Shown here: piece by piece, positions 43,490-51,854 of the stretch
Layout: every line of letters starts with the position of its first letter
How positions within the stretch are numbered: the first letter of the stretch is position 1
NCBI RefSeq assembly: GCF_016905005.1
Contig: NZ_JADIKC010000009.1
Location: 91,093-155,092 of the forward strand
Source of the DNA: Dyella kyungheensis
GTDB lineage: Bacteria; Pseudomonadota; Gammaproteobacteria; Xanthomonadales; Rhodanobacteraceae
Reading direction: 5' to 3'
DNA: 64,000 bases
Notes under the pieces: model-generated
What the model saw: only the letters and a program-made list of their open reading frames with translations
Told to the model about the DNA's origin: nothing
Databases searched by the model: none
Made by a program: the position numbers and the translations under genes

Positions 43490-44638
43490 TCAGTGCGCTC
43501 CGCGCGCCGACTCGGTGGTGAACTCGTACACGATCAGGTTTCGGTACTCATGGCCCGGCTCCAGCCGTGCCGAACCGAACGACGCCTGGTTGGGCGTGTC
43601 CGGGTAGAGCTGCGGTTCCAGCACGAAGGCATCGCCCTGGCGGTAGACGTGACCGCCGGTACCCACGGTGGTGCCGTCGAGGAAATTCCCCGAGTAGAAC
43701 TGCAGACCGGGCTTGCTCGACTTGAGCGTCAGCACGCGGCCGGAGGCCGGATCTTCCACTCGCGCTACGACGCGCAGCGCGGGCGCTTCGTCCTTGCTGA
43801 TCACCCAGTTGTGGTCGTAGCCGTGACCGTTGAGCAACTGGACGTCGTTGGTACGGATGTCGCGACCGATCGGCTTGGCCTGGCGGAAATCGAACGGTGT
43901 GCCGGCGACCTTGCGGATCTCGCCAGTCGGAATCGAACCCGCATCCACCGGCAGGTAGGCTTCGCCAGGGATGGTGAGGCGATGCTCCATCACACTGCCC
44001 GAACCCTCGCCAGAGAGGTTCCAGTAGGCGTGGTTGCTGAGATTGACGATGGTGGTCTTGTCGGTGGTGGCGCGGTAGTCGATGGAAAGATGGTTCGCTT
44101 CGTCGAGCGTGTAGGTCACCGTGGCGGTGAGCTTGCCCGGATACCCCATGTCGCCGTCGGGACTGGCATAGCTGAGCGTCACGCTGGCCTTGTCGGCGTC
44201 GTGCTTCACCTCGCCCACCGTCCACAGCACCTTGTCGAAACCCTTGCTGCCGCCGTGCAACGAATTGACGCCGTTGTTGACCGGCACGCTATAGGCATGC
44301 CCGTCCAGGGTGAACTTGCCCTTGGCAATGCGGTTGGCATAGCGGCCCACGGTGGCGCCGAAATACTGGGGATTGCCGAGGTAGTCGGCGAGCGTCGCAT
44401 AACCCAGGGCGATGTTCGCGCTCTTGCCGTTGCGGTCCGGCGTGGCCAGCGACTGGATGCTCGCACCCAGCGCGATGATGCGCGCCGTCATGCCGTGCGC
44501 ATTGCTCAGCACCACCGCATCCACCTTGCGGCCGTCGGGCATGCTGCCGAAGGTCTCGCGCTTGGCGTCAGCCGCATGCGCAGCCATCGACAACGTCGCC
44601 AGGCCTAGAATCGAAGCCATCAAACCTGCACGCTGCAT
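43490..44638 (-). CDS. Exported aldose 1-epimerase (galactose mutarotase)
   Basis: A 382-residue GalM-family enzyme that interconverts alpha and beta anomers of galactose and related sugars. Family signatures are present: ATVGRYANRIAKGKF, NNGVNSLHGGSKGFDKVLW, NLSNHAYWNLSG (catalytic His) and LEPQLYPDTPNQ (catalytic Glu region). Unlike cytoplasmic GalM it has a signal peptide (LMASILGLATLSMAAHA), so it acts in the periplasm. It is the first gene of the minus-strand locus and lies opposite the GntR gene, next to the palindromic site at 44688-44706. Confidence 0.93.
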   Translation of the reverse strand: MQRAGLMASILGLATLSMAAHAADAKRETFGSMPDGRKVDAVVLSNAHGMTARIIALGASIQSLATPDRNGKSANIALGYATLADYLGNPQYFGATVGRYANRIAKGKFTLDGHAYSVPVNNGVNSLHGGSKGFDKVLWTVGEVKHDADKASVTLSYASPDGDMGYPGKLTATVTYTLDEANHLSIDYRATTDKTTIVNLSNHAYWNLSGEGSGSVMEHRLTIPGEAYLPVDAGSIPTGEIRKVAGTPFDFRQAKPIGRDIRTNDVQLLNGHGYDHNWVISKDEAPALRVVARVEDPASGRVLTLKSSKPGLQFYSGNFLDGTTVGTGGHVYRQGDAFVLEPQLYPDTPNQASFGSARLEPGHEYRNLIVYEFTTESARGAH

Positions 44639-44687
44639 GTCCCTGGTGTCCCCTTCGGCGTATCACGATGGACCGCATGCAATCACA

Positions 44688-44706
44688 TTGTATGATTATC
44701 GTGCAA
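44688..44706. promoter_or_regulatory. Candidate GntR operator on the galM side
   Basis: Imperfect palindrome TTGTATGAT-T-ATCGTGCAA, in which seven of nine base pairs are symmetric, 50 bp upstream of the galM start. The 8-mer TTGTATGA recurs at 44962 over the expected transcription start of the GntR operon. Binding by the GntR protein is inferred. Confidence 0.55.
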
Positions 44707-44927
44707 GTGTTCATCGGCACCGAAATTTTTCTTGGTGCGATGCGGCATTGCGCGAAGTGGCCTGCTCGAAAAAACGCAAAGCGGCGCTTTCATGCGATGT
44801 TCGGAGGCGACCACGTTGGCGCGGCCGGCGTCATGCGGATGAGAACTTTCTGCATTGCGTCATCGCATGTTCCTACCCGCGATGACCCATCCAGCACCGG
44901 CGCATGAAAAAATCGATGCAAAACACC

Positions 44928-44972
44928 TTGGCATCCGCCACCCAAGTTGCTTATAGTCGGTTTGTATGACAA
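44928..44972 (+). promoter_or_regulatory. Sigma-70 promoter and overlapping operator of the GntR-dgo operon
   Basis: The -35 box TTGGCA (44928-44933) and -10 box TATAGT (44952-44957) are 18 bp apart, each one mismatch from consensus. TTGTATGACAA (44962-44972), itself a TTGT-N3-ACAA palindrome, lies at the expected start of transcription, so a bound repressor would block this promoter. Confidence 0.7.
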
Positions 44973-45046
44973 TCGAATCGGGCGCTTCCAATATGCCTGC
45001 ACGCGCACGGATCACCCTTCGTCAGGGCCAGGGGTCAGAGGATTTC

Positions 45047-45772
45047 ATGAAGAAGCCGATCGCAGTTCGTAGCCTGTACGGGCATGTCATGCACGAGATC
45101 GGGCTGCGCATCGTCAGCGGCAAGGTGAAGCCGGGCGAGATCCTGCCGCGCGAGGAAACCCTCGCCGAAAGCCTGCAGGTGAGCCGCACCGCCTTGCGCG
45201 AGGCGTTGAAGGTGCTCTCGGCGAAGGGCCTGATCGAATCGCGCACCGGCGTGGGCGCCCGCGTGCTGGAAGAGCGCTCGTGGAACCAGCTGGACGCCGA
45301 CGTACTGGCCTGGCGCTGCGCCTCCATGCCGACGGACGACTTCGTCGACAAGCTGGTGGAGATGCGCGAGATCATCGAGCCGGCCGCCGCCGCTGCCGCC
45401 GCGCGTCGTCGCACGACCGCGCAGCTGGCGCACATCGAAGAGGCGTACAACGCCATGGATGCCGCGCAGACGCTGGACGAGTGGTCCACCGCCGACCTGA
45501 TGTTCCACGACGCGGTGCTGCACGCCACCGGCAACGAATTGATGCAGTCGCTGTTCTCGGTGATCGAAACGGCGCTGGGCACGTTCTTCACCCTGTCGGC
45601 GCGCAGTGCCAGCGACTTCAAGTATTCGCTGCCGTATCACCAGAAGGTGCTCGAAGCGATCAAGCGCAAGCAGCCGGAAGTCGCGCGCAAGACCATGCAG
45701 GCGATGATCGCCGATTCGCAGACCAACCTGCACCGTAGCCGAGGCAAGGCGCGCAAGAAGGCTAGCGCGTGA
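45047..45772 (+). CDS. FadR-type GntR transcriptional regulator (DgoR-like)
   Basis: A 241-residue regulator. The winged helix carries PGEILPREETLAESLQVSRT and ALREALKVLSAKGLIESRTG; the C-terminal helical FCD domain has the metal or ligand site residues in FHDAVLHATGNELM and HQKVLEAIKRKQ. GntR proteins of this subfamily often respond to sugar acids, and E. coli DgoR responds to galactonate. Here it is the first gene of the dgo operon and its stop overlaps the dgoK start, so autoregulation with galactonate as signal is a reasonable inference. GAGG lies 6 nt before the ATG at 45047; an in-frame ATG at 44966 would fall inside the promoter region. Confidence 0.92.
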   Translation: MKKPIAVRSLYGHVMHEIGLRIVSGKVKPGEILPREETLAESLQVSRTALREALKVLSAKGLIESRTGVGARVLEERSWNQLDADVLAWRCASMPTDDFVDKLVEMREIIEPAAAAAAARRRTTAQLAHIEEAYNAMDAAQTLDEWSTADLMFHDAVLHATGNELMQSLFSVIETALGTFFTLSARSASDFKYSLPYHQKVLEAIKRKQPEVARKTMQAMIADSQTNLHRSRGKARKKASA

Positions 45773-46689
45773 CCACCTGTCTTATCGGCCTGGACTGGGG
45801 TAGCACGCACCTGCGTGCTTACCGTTATGACGGTCAGGGCCAGGTGCTGGAAAAGCGCGCGCTTCCCTATGGCATACGGCAGCTGCCCGAAGGCGGCTTT
45901 CCCGCGGCGTTCGAACAGGCGGTCGCGCAATGGCCCGACGTGCCCGTGCTGGCGTGCGGCATGGTGGGCAGTCGCAACGGCTGGTTGGAAGTGCCTTATC
46001 TGGATACGCCCACCAGCGTGGATCGTCTCGCCGGTGCACTGACCACGTTGAACGCTGCGGGACGCACGCTGCATCTGGTGCCGGGGTTGCGCGATCCGTC
46101 GCGTCCGGATGTGATGCGCGGCGAGGAAACGCAAGTCGTCGGCGTGCTGGTGCAATCGCCCGAGATCGCCCGCCACGGCTGCCTGCTGTTGCCGGGCACG
46201 CACAGCAAGTGGGTGTCGCTGCGCGACGGCGAAATGACCGGTTTCGCCACGGTGATGACGGGCGAGCTGTTTGCGTTGCTGACCCAGCATTCGATCCTCG
46301 GCGCTTCGCTGCCGCCAGCCGTCGATGACGAGAACGCGTTTCGTCGCGGCGTCGGCACGGCGCGCGACAGCGGTGCGGCCGGCGCGTTGTCGCGGGTGTT
46401 TTCCGCGCGCACCTTGATGCTCGATGGATCGCTGGCAGCCACCTCCGTCGCCGACTATCTCTCCGGACTGCTGATTGGCGACGAGCTGCGCATCGCAGTC
46501 GCCGCCGGCTGGGCCGACGCGTCGTCGAGCGTACAGATGGTTGGCGAAGGCGCCCTTTGTGATCGCTACCTCAAGGCGGCGGACATCTTCGGGCTCACTA
46601 TCCGGCAAGCCCCCGACGCCACCACCTCGCACGGCCTCTGGCGCATCGCCGCGGCGGCCGGCCTGATCCCCACGCAAGCAACGGCATGA
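45769..46689 (+). CDS. dgoK: 2-dehydro-3-deoxygalactonokinase
   Basis: Phosphorylates 2-keto-3-deoxygalactonate with ATP, the fourth step of the De Ley-Doudoroff galactose pathway. The 306-residue protein has the DgoK pattern: LIGLDWGSTHLRAYRYD (phosphate-binding loop), ACGMVGSRNGWLEVPY, LVPGLRD, VMRGEETQVVG, LLPGTHSKWV and GFATVMTGELFALL. The GTG start overlaps the GntR stop by 4 nt (GTGA) with AAGG upstream. It is followed 4 bp later by dgoA. Confidence 0.94.
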   Translation: MTTCLIGLDWGSTHLRAYRYDGQGQVLEKRALPYGIRQLPEGGFPAAFEQAVAQWPDVPVLACGMVGSRNGWLEVPYLDTPTSVDRLAGALTTLNAAGRTLHLVPGLRDPSRPDVMRGEETQVVGVLVQSPEIARHGCLLLPGTHSKWVSLRDGEMTGFATVMTGELFALLTQHSILGASLPPAVDDENAFRRGVGTARDSGAAGALSRVFSARTLMLDGSLAATSVADYLSGLLIGDELRIAVAAGWADASSSVQMVGEGALCDRYLKAADIFGLTIRQAPDATTSHGLWRIAAAAGLIPTQATA

Positions 46690-46693
46690 ACCC

Positions 46694-47332
46694 ATGAAGG
46701 CTTGGCTCGATCCCCTCCCCCTCGTCGCCATCCTGCGCGGCCTGACGCCCGACGAATCGGTCGAGATCGGTCGCGTGTTGGTGGACGCCGGCTTTCGCAT
46801 GCTGGAAGTGCCGCTCAATTCGCCGCAGCCGTTCGAGAGCATCCGGCGTATGAGCGAGACATTGGGTGATGAATACCTGGTGGGCGCGGGCACCGTGCTC
46901 GATCCGGCCAACGTCAAGAAAGTCGCCGATGCCGGTGGCCGCCTGATCGTGATGCCGCATGCCGACGTCGCCGTGATTCGCGCTGCCAAGGAGGCGGGTC
47001 TCTACTGCGTGCCGGGTGTCGCCACGCCAACCGAAGCATTCGCCGCGCTCGCCGCCGGTGCCGACGCGCTGAAGCTTTTCCCCGCCGAACAAGCCAGCCC
47101 CGCCGTGCTCAAGGCCTGGCGCGCCGTGCTACCCAAGGATCTCGCCGTGTTGCCGGTAGGCGGCATCGCGCCGGACAACATGGGGCCGTGGCTTGCCGCT
47201 GGCGCGGGCGGCTTCGGCATCGGTTCGTCTCTCTACGCTCCCGGCCGCCCGGCCAGCGATGTCGCGACGCGTGCGCGCGCCTTCGCCGACGCCTGGCGCA
47301 GCCACTCTGTTGCAAAAGGATCGCATGCATGA
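46694..47332 (+). CDS. dgoA: 2-dehydro-3-deoxy-6-phosphogalactonate aldolase
   Basis: Class I aldolase that splits 2-keto-3-deoxy-6-phosphogalactonate into pyruvate and glyceraldehyde 3-phosphate. The 212-residue KDPG-type barrel has [17 protein letters not shown], the catalytic Glu in [30 protein letters not shown] and the Schiff-base Lys in [11 protein letters not shown], then [12 protein letters not shown]. The LNSP and NVKK segments agree with DgoA rather than Eda. Its stop overlaps the dgoD start by 4 nt. It is a separate gene, not fused to dgoD. Confidence 0.95.
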   Translation: MKAWLDPLPLVAILRGLTPDESVEIGRVLVDAGFRMLEVPLNSPQPFESIRRMSETLGDEYLVGAGTVLDPANVKKVADAGGRLIVMPHADVAVIRAAKEAGLYCVPGVATPTEAFAALAAGADALKLFPAEQASPAVLKAWRAVLPKDLAVLPVGGIAPDNMGPWLAAGAGGFGIGSSLYAPGRPASDVATRARAFADAWRSHSVAKGSHA

Positions 47333-48477
47333 AGATCACTCGCCTCACTACCTTCCTCGTTCCCCCGCGCTGGTTGTTCCTGCGCATCGAGACCGATGCG
47401 GGCATCGTCGGCTGGGGTGAGCCCATCGTCGAAGGTCGCGCGCATACCGTGGCGGCGGCGGTGGACGAGCTGTCCGATTACCTGGTCGGCAAGGACCCGC
47501 GCCACATCGAAGACCTGTGGAACGTGATGTATCGCGGCGGCTTCTATCGCGGCGGCCCGGTGTTGATGAGCGCCATCGCCGGCATCGACCAGGCGTTGTG
47601 GGACATCAAGGGCAAGGATCTCAACCAGCCGGTGCATCAGCTGCTCGGCGGCCCGGTGCGCGATCGCATCCGCGTGTACTCGTGGATTGGCGGCGACCGC
47701 CCGGCCGACACCGCGCGTGCCGCCAAGGAAGCGGTGGCGCGCGGCTTCACCGCGGTGAAGATGAATGCCACGGAAGAACTGCAATACGTCGATACGCACG
47801 ACAAGGTCGAGCTGGTGATCGAAAACGTGCAGGCGATCCGCGATGCGGTGGGCCCGCATATCGGCATCGGCCTGGACTTCCACGGCCGCGTGCACAAGCC
47901 GATGGCCAAGGTGCTGATGCGCGAACTGGCGCCGTACAAACTGATGTTCATCGAAGAGCCGGTGCTTTCCGATCATCTCGAAGCACTGCCGGAACTGGCC
48001 GCAATCTCGCCCGCGCCGATTGCACTCGGCGAGCGCCTGTACACGCGCTACGACTTCAAGCGCGTGCTGCAGATGGGCGGCGTGGACATCATCCAGCCCG
48101 ATCCCTCGCACTCGGGTGGCATCACCGAAACGCGCAAGATCGCCGCCATGGCCGAAGCCTATGACGTGGCCCTCGCGCTGCACTGCCCGCTCGGCCCGAT
48201 CGCGCTCGCCGCGAACCTGCAGCTGGATGCGGTGTGCCACAACGCCTTCATCCAGGAACAGAGCCTGGGCATCCACTACAACGCCGGCAACGATCTGCTC
48301 GACTACGTGACGGATCGCAGCGTGTTCTCGTACAAGGATGGCTTCGTCGCCATCCCCAATGGCCCGGGCCTGGGCATTTCGGTGAACGAGGAATACGTGG
48401 CCGAACGCGCGGCGGTGGGCCATCGCTGGCGCAACCCGATCTGGCGCCACGCCGACGGCAGCGTGGCGGAGTGGTAA
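47329..48477 (+). CDS. dgoD: D-galactonate dehydratase
   Basis: Removes water from D-galactonate to give 2-keto-3-deoxygalactonate. The 382-residue length equals that of the E. coli enzyme, and the sequence is plainly orthologous (starts [20 protein letters not shown], ends [14 protein letters not shown]). This is a mandelate-racemase-type enolase with Mg ligands in LDFHGR, FIEEPVL and LGERLY, and the catalytic His residues in LDFHGR and LHCPLGP. The ATG at 47329 overlaps the dgoA stop. A longer frame to 47188 would lie inside dgoA and is rejected. Confidence 0.97.
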   Translation: MKITRLTTFLVPPRWLFLRIETDAGIVGWGEPIVEGRAHTVAAAVDELSDYLVGKDPRHIEDLWNVMYRGGFYRGGPVLMSAIAGIDQALWDIKGKDLNQPVHQLLGGPVRDRIRVYSWIGGDRPADTARAAKEAVARGFTAVKMNATEELQYVDTHDKVELVIENVQAIRDAVGPHIGIGLDFHGRVHKPMAKVLMRELAPYKLMFIEEPVLSDHLEALPELAAISPAPIALGERLYTRYDFKRVLQMGGVDIIQPDPSHSGGITETRKIAAMAEAYDVALALHCPLGPIALAANLQLDAVCHNAFIQEQSLGIHYNAGNDLLDYVTDRSVFSYKDGFVAIPNGPGLGISVNEEYVAERAAVGHRWRNPIWRHADGSVAEW

Positions 48478-48479
48478 GC

Positions 48480-49241
48480 ATGACGTTCGCGACCTACCCC
48501 AGCCTTGCCGACCGCCACGTCTTCATCTCCGGCGGCGCCACCGGCATCGGCGCGGCGTTCGTGGAGCAGTTCGCGAGGCAGGGTGCGCGCGTGTCGTTCA
48601 TCGACATCGATCAGCCGAACGGCGAGCAGCTCGCGGCGAGTCTTGCCGCCTGCGAGCATCGCCCGTTGTTCGTGCGCTGCGATGTCACCCAACTCGATGC
48701 CCTGGAAGCAGCCATCGCCACGGCGCGCGAAGTGCACGGCCCCATCGGCGTGCTGGTGAACAACGCCGCGAACGACGTGCGCCATGCCTTCGGCAGCACC
48801 ACGGCCGCCGAATTCGACCAGAACATCGCGATCAATCTTCGCCATCAATATTTCGCCACCCAGGCCGTGCGCGACGACATGCGCTCGCTGGGCGGCGGCT
48901 CGGTGATCTGCCTCGGCTCCACCGGCTGGATGAAGAAGAATGCTGGCTACCCGATGTATGCGATGGCGAAATCCGCCGTGCATGGACTGGTCAACGGTCT
49001 CGCGCGCGAACTGGGGCATGACCGCATTCGCATCAACGCGCTGGTGCCGGGCTGGGTGATCACCGAAAAGCAGCGCCGCCTCTGGCTCGATGCCGACGGC
49101 GAAGCGGAGATTGCGCGCGTGCAGTGCATGCCCGGTTACCTGATGGCCGACGACCTGGCGCGCGCCGCGCTGTTCCTCGCCGCCGACGACAGCGCCATGT
49201 GCACCGGACAGGATTTCATCGTGGACGGTGGCTGGGTATGA
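48480..49241 (+). CDS. SDR sugar dehydrogenase (galactose/arabinose 1-dehydrogenase candidate)
   Basis: A 253-residue short-chain dehydrogenase. Motifs: FISGGATGIGAAFVEQFA (dinucleotide-binding TGxxxGIG), FIDIDQPNG (Asp after strand 2 favours NAD), NNAAND, the Ser of ICLGSTGW, YPMYAMAK (catalytic YxxxK) and LVPGWVITEKQ. Placed between dgoD and the lactonase gene, it should oxidise D-galactose to galactonolactone, as the SDR galactose dehydrogenases of rhizobia do. Enzymes of this group often also accept L-arabinose, which has the same configuration at the reacting carbons. The stop overlaps the lactonase start by 4 nt. Confidence 0.9.
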   Translation: MTFATYPSLADRHVFISGGATGIGAAFVEQFARQGARVSFIDIDQPNGEQLAASLAACEHRPLFVRCDVTQLDALEAAIATAREVHGPIGVLVNNAANDVRHAFGSTTAAEFDQNIAINLRHQYFATQAVRDDMRSLGGGSVICLGSTGWMKKNAGYPMYAMAKSAVHGLVNGLARELGHDRIRINALVPGWVITEKQRRLWLDADGEAEIARVQCMPGYLMADDLARAALFLAADDSAMCTGQDFIVDGGWV

Positions 49242-50143
49242 ACGTGCGCGCGGCCGTCGCCATGCAGGTACACAACACGCTAGGCGAAGGCGTCACCTGG
49301 TGCGATCGTGGGCAGGTGTTGTACTGGACCGATATCCACGCCTCCACCCTATGGCGTTATCGTCCGCATGACGGCGCCCTGCATCAGTGGACCATGCCGG
49401 AGCGGCTCGGCAGCTTCGCACTCTGCGATGCCGACGGCTGGCTGCTGCTGGGACTCGAATCGCGCCTCGCGTTCTTTCATCCCTCGACGCAGGCAATGGT
49501 CCCCGTCACCGACGTGGAAGCCGATCTGCCGACGCGGCTGAACGATGGCGCCTGCGATCGCCAGGGCCGTTTCGTGTTCGGCACGCTGCATGAGCCGGCC
49601 GCCGGTCCGAAGCAAGCCGTGGGCGGCTTCTATCGGCTGAATCACGATCTGACGCTGGAGCGCCTGCCCCTTCCCGGTGTGGCGATAAGCAACAGCATCG
49701 CGTTCAGTCCCGATGGCGGCACCATGTATTTCTGCGATTCGCCGACGCGCCGCATCCAGTGCTGCGACTACGGCGACCGCGTCGACAACGTGCGCAACTT
49801 CGTCACCCTGGACGATCAACGCGGCGAACCCGACGGCTCCGCCGTCGACCGCGACGGCGGCCTGTGGAACGCCCAATGGGGATTGGGCCGCGTGGTGCGT
49901 TACACACCACAGGGGCAGCTCGATCGCATCGTCGAAGTGGCGGCCTCGCAACCGACCAAGCCGGCGTTCGGCGGCACCGATTTCTCCACGCTCTACATCA
50001 CCAGTGCGCGCGACGGCCTCGACGCGGCCTCGCTTGCAGATCAACCGTATGCCGGCGCCTTGTTCTTCGCCGATGCAGGTTTTCGTGGCATGCCGGAACC
50101 GCGTTTTGCGGGGCCGCCGCCACACGTCATCGCCGCCGCATAG
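49238..50143 (+). CDS. SMP-30/gluconolactonase-family lactonase (galactonolactonase)
   Basis: A 301-residue six-bladed propeller that hydrolyses the sugar lactone made by the preceding dehydrogenase. Metal-ligand motifs of SMP-30 are present: HNTLGEGVTW (Glu), RLNDGACDRQGRF (Asn-Asp), ISNSIAFSPDGGTMYFCDS and GEPDGSAVDRDGGLWNAQWG (Asp). The ATG overlaps the dehydrogenase stop (ATGA). Galactonolactone as substrate follows from the operon, with L-arabinonolactone as a possible second one. Confidence 0.92.
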   Translation: MNVRAAVAMQVHNTLGEGVTWCDRGQVLYWTDIHASTLWRYRPHDGALHQWTMPERLGSFALCDADGWLLLGLESRLAFFHPSTQAMVPVTDVEADLPTRLNDGACDRQGRFVFGTLHEPAAGPKQAVGGFYRLNHDLTLERLPLPGVAISNSIAFSPDGGTMYFCDSPTRRIQCCDYGDRVDNVRNFVTLDDQRGEPDGSAVDRDGGLWNAQWGLGRVVRYTPQGQLDRIVEVAASQPTKPAFGGTDFSTLYITSARDGLDAASLADQPYAGALFFADAGFRGMPEPRFAGPPPHVIAAA

Positions 50144-50207
50144 GGATAGCGGCTCACCTACGAAAGCTCATAGAAACACCATCACCGCTTGCGGGGGAGT
50201 TTTAGCA

Positions 50208-51599
50208 ATGAATGCCCAAGCCATTACGTCGACAGCGACGTCATCCAAGGCCTTTGTCGTGTTCGTCTGCGTGCTTGCCGCGCTGGCGGGCCTGATGTTC
50301 GGCCTCGATATCGGCGTCATCTCCGGCGCCAGCCAGTTTATCCAGGCCGAATACAAAGTCAGCGATCACACCATCGAATGGATCGTCAGTTCGATGATGT
50401 TCGGTGCCGCCGTGGGCGCGCTCGCTGCCGGCTGGTTGTCGGGACATCTGGGACGCAAGCGCTCGCTCGTACTCGGCGCTATCTTGTTTGTGATTGGCTC
50501 GCTGCTCTCGGGCTTCGCCTGGTCGCCGGAAACGCTGATCGCCGCGCGCGTGGTACTGGGCCTGGCCATCGGCATCGCTTCCTTTACCGCACCGTTGTAC
50601 CTGGCCGAAGTGGCGCCGGAACATATCCGCGGCGCGATGATCTCGACCTATCAGCTGATGATCACCATCGGCATCTTCGTCGCTTTTCTTTCAGACACCG
50701 CCTTCAGCTACAACGGTGCGTGGCGCTGGATGCTCGGCATCATCGCGATTCCCGGCGCGCTGTTCCTGCTCGGCGTGTTGTTTCTTCCCGACAGCCCGCG
50801 CTGGTTATTGATGCGCGGTCGCCGTGAGGAAGCGATCGATGTGCTGCAGCGCCTGCGCGGCGACCGCGCCGTGGTCGCCCGCGAAACAGCCGACATCGAA
50901 GAACAGCTGAAGACCCCGCAGCGCGGCTGGCACCTGTTCGCCGAGAACCGCAACTTCCGCCGCTCGGTGTGGCTGGGCGTGCTTCTGCAGCTGATGCAGC
51001 AGTTCACCGGCATGAACGTGGTGATGTACTACGCGCCGCGCATCTTCAAGGAAATGGGTTACGACACCTCGGCGCAGATGTGGTTCACCGCCCTGGTCGG
51101 CCTCACCAACGTCCTGGCCACCTTCATCGCCATCGCGCTGATCGACCGCTGGGGCCGCAAGCCCATCCTCTATACCGGCTTCACCGTGATGGCCGTCGGC
51201 CTGGGCGTGGTCGGCACGATGATGCACAACGGCATCCACGACCACAGCGCGCAGATCTTCACCGTGACGATGCTGCTGATCTTCATCGTCGGCTTCGCCA
51301 TGTCCGCCGGCCCGCTGATCTGGACCCTGTGCTCGGAAATCCAGCCGCTCAAGGGGCGCGACTTCGGCATCGGCGTGTCCACGTTCACCAACTGGATCTG
51401 CAACATGATCGTGGGCTTCACCTTCCTCAGCCTGCTCAACAGCATCGGCAATGCCGGCACGTTCTGGATGTACGCTGCGCTCAACGCGGTCTTCATCCTG
51501 CTCACCTTCTGGCTGATTCCGGAAACCAAGGGCGTGACGCTGGAGCAGATCGAACGCAACCTGTTGAGCGGGAAGAAGTTGCGCGATATCGGGCGCTGA
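50208..51599 (+). CDS. MFS sugar:proton symporter (GalP/AraE type)
   Basis: A 463-residue inner-membrane transporter with twelve helices, nearly the length of E. coli GalP (464). Sugar porter signatures: GLMFGLDIGVISGA in helix 1, GHLGRKRSLVLGA after helix 2, RVVLGLAIGIASFTAPLYLAEVAPEHIRG, PDSPRWLL, QQFTGMNVVMYYAPRI in helix 7, DRWGRKPIL and the final PETKGVTLEQIE. It should carry galactose or arabinose from the periplasm to the dgo pathway. GGGGGAG lies 8-9 nt before the ATG; the gene is 64 bp after the lactonase gene and ends the operon with a terminator. Confidence 0.95.
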   Translation: MNAQAITSTATSSKAFVVFVCVLAALAGLMFGLDIGVISGASQFIQAEYKVSDHTIEWIVSSMMFGAAVGALAAGWLSGHLGRKRSLVLGAILFVIGSLLSGFAWSPETLIAARVVLGLAIGIASFTAPLYLAEVAPEHIRGAMISTYQLMITIGIFVAFLSDTAFSYNGAWRWMLGIIAIPGALFLLGVLFLPDSPRWLLMRGRREEAIDVLQRLRGDRAVVARETADIEEQLKTPQRGWHLFAENRNFRRSVWLGVLLQLMQQFTGMNVVMYYAPRIFKEMGYDTSAQMWFTALVGLTNVLATFIAIALIDRWGRKPILYTGFTVMAVGLGVVGTMMHNGIHDHSAQIFTVTMLLIFIVGFAMSAGPLIWTLCSEIQPLKGRDFGIGVSTFTNWICNMIVGFTFLSLLNSIGNAGTFWMYAALNAVFILLTFWLIPETKGVTLEQIERNLLSGKKLRDIGR

Positions 51600-51624
51600 G
51601 GGTTCGGCGCTGGTTTGAGAAAAC

Positions 51625-51656
51625 CTGCCGCACCGAAAGGGCGGCAGCTTTTTTTT
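51625..51656 (+). terminator. Intrinsic terminator of the dgo operon
   Basis: Stem CTGCCGC / GCGGCAG with a short loop and a run of eight T, 26 bp past the symporter stop codon. Confidence 0.9.
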
Positions 51657-51684
51657 GGCTCGCAATGAAGCGCGCACCTTAGCT

Positions 51685-51807
51685 CGTCATTCCGGCGCAG
51701 GCCGGAATCCAGTAGCGACCACGTCCGACCTTCACGAAAGAGCACATCAACGCATCGCGATAACCAGAGCGAGCGTCCAAGGGATTCCGGCTTGCGCCGG
51801 AATGACG
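51685..51807. repeat. Inverted pair of ATTCCGGC-type intergenic repeats
   Basis: The 26-bp arms at 51685-51710 and 51782-51807 are reverse complements with one mismatch. Each arm is itself a palindrome (ATTCCGGC-GC(A)-GCCGGAAT). The form matches the widespread proteobacterial intergenic repeat found near gene ends. It separates the dgo operon from the type VI island. Confidence 0.8.
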
Positions 51808-51854
51808 GGCGCTACCACCGCGTCGCCCGATCACGGCGACGCAGCTTCTGTCCC

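Larger units (their letters stand above)
44639..45046. other. Divergent control region of the polysaccharide and galactose operons
   Basis: This 408-bp region lies between galM and the GntR gene. It holds a promoter toward the GntR gene and TTGTATGA-containing candidate operators on both sides, listed separately. No additional gene is supported. Confidence 0.65.

Noticed and set aside
47188..47328. Longer start for dgoD
   Set aside because: It lies inside dgoA; the start at 47329 gives exactly the known DgoD length and N-terminus.
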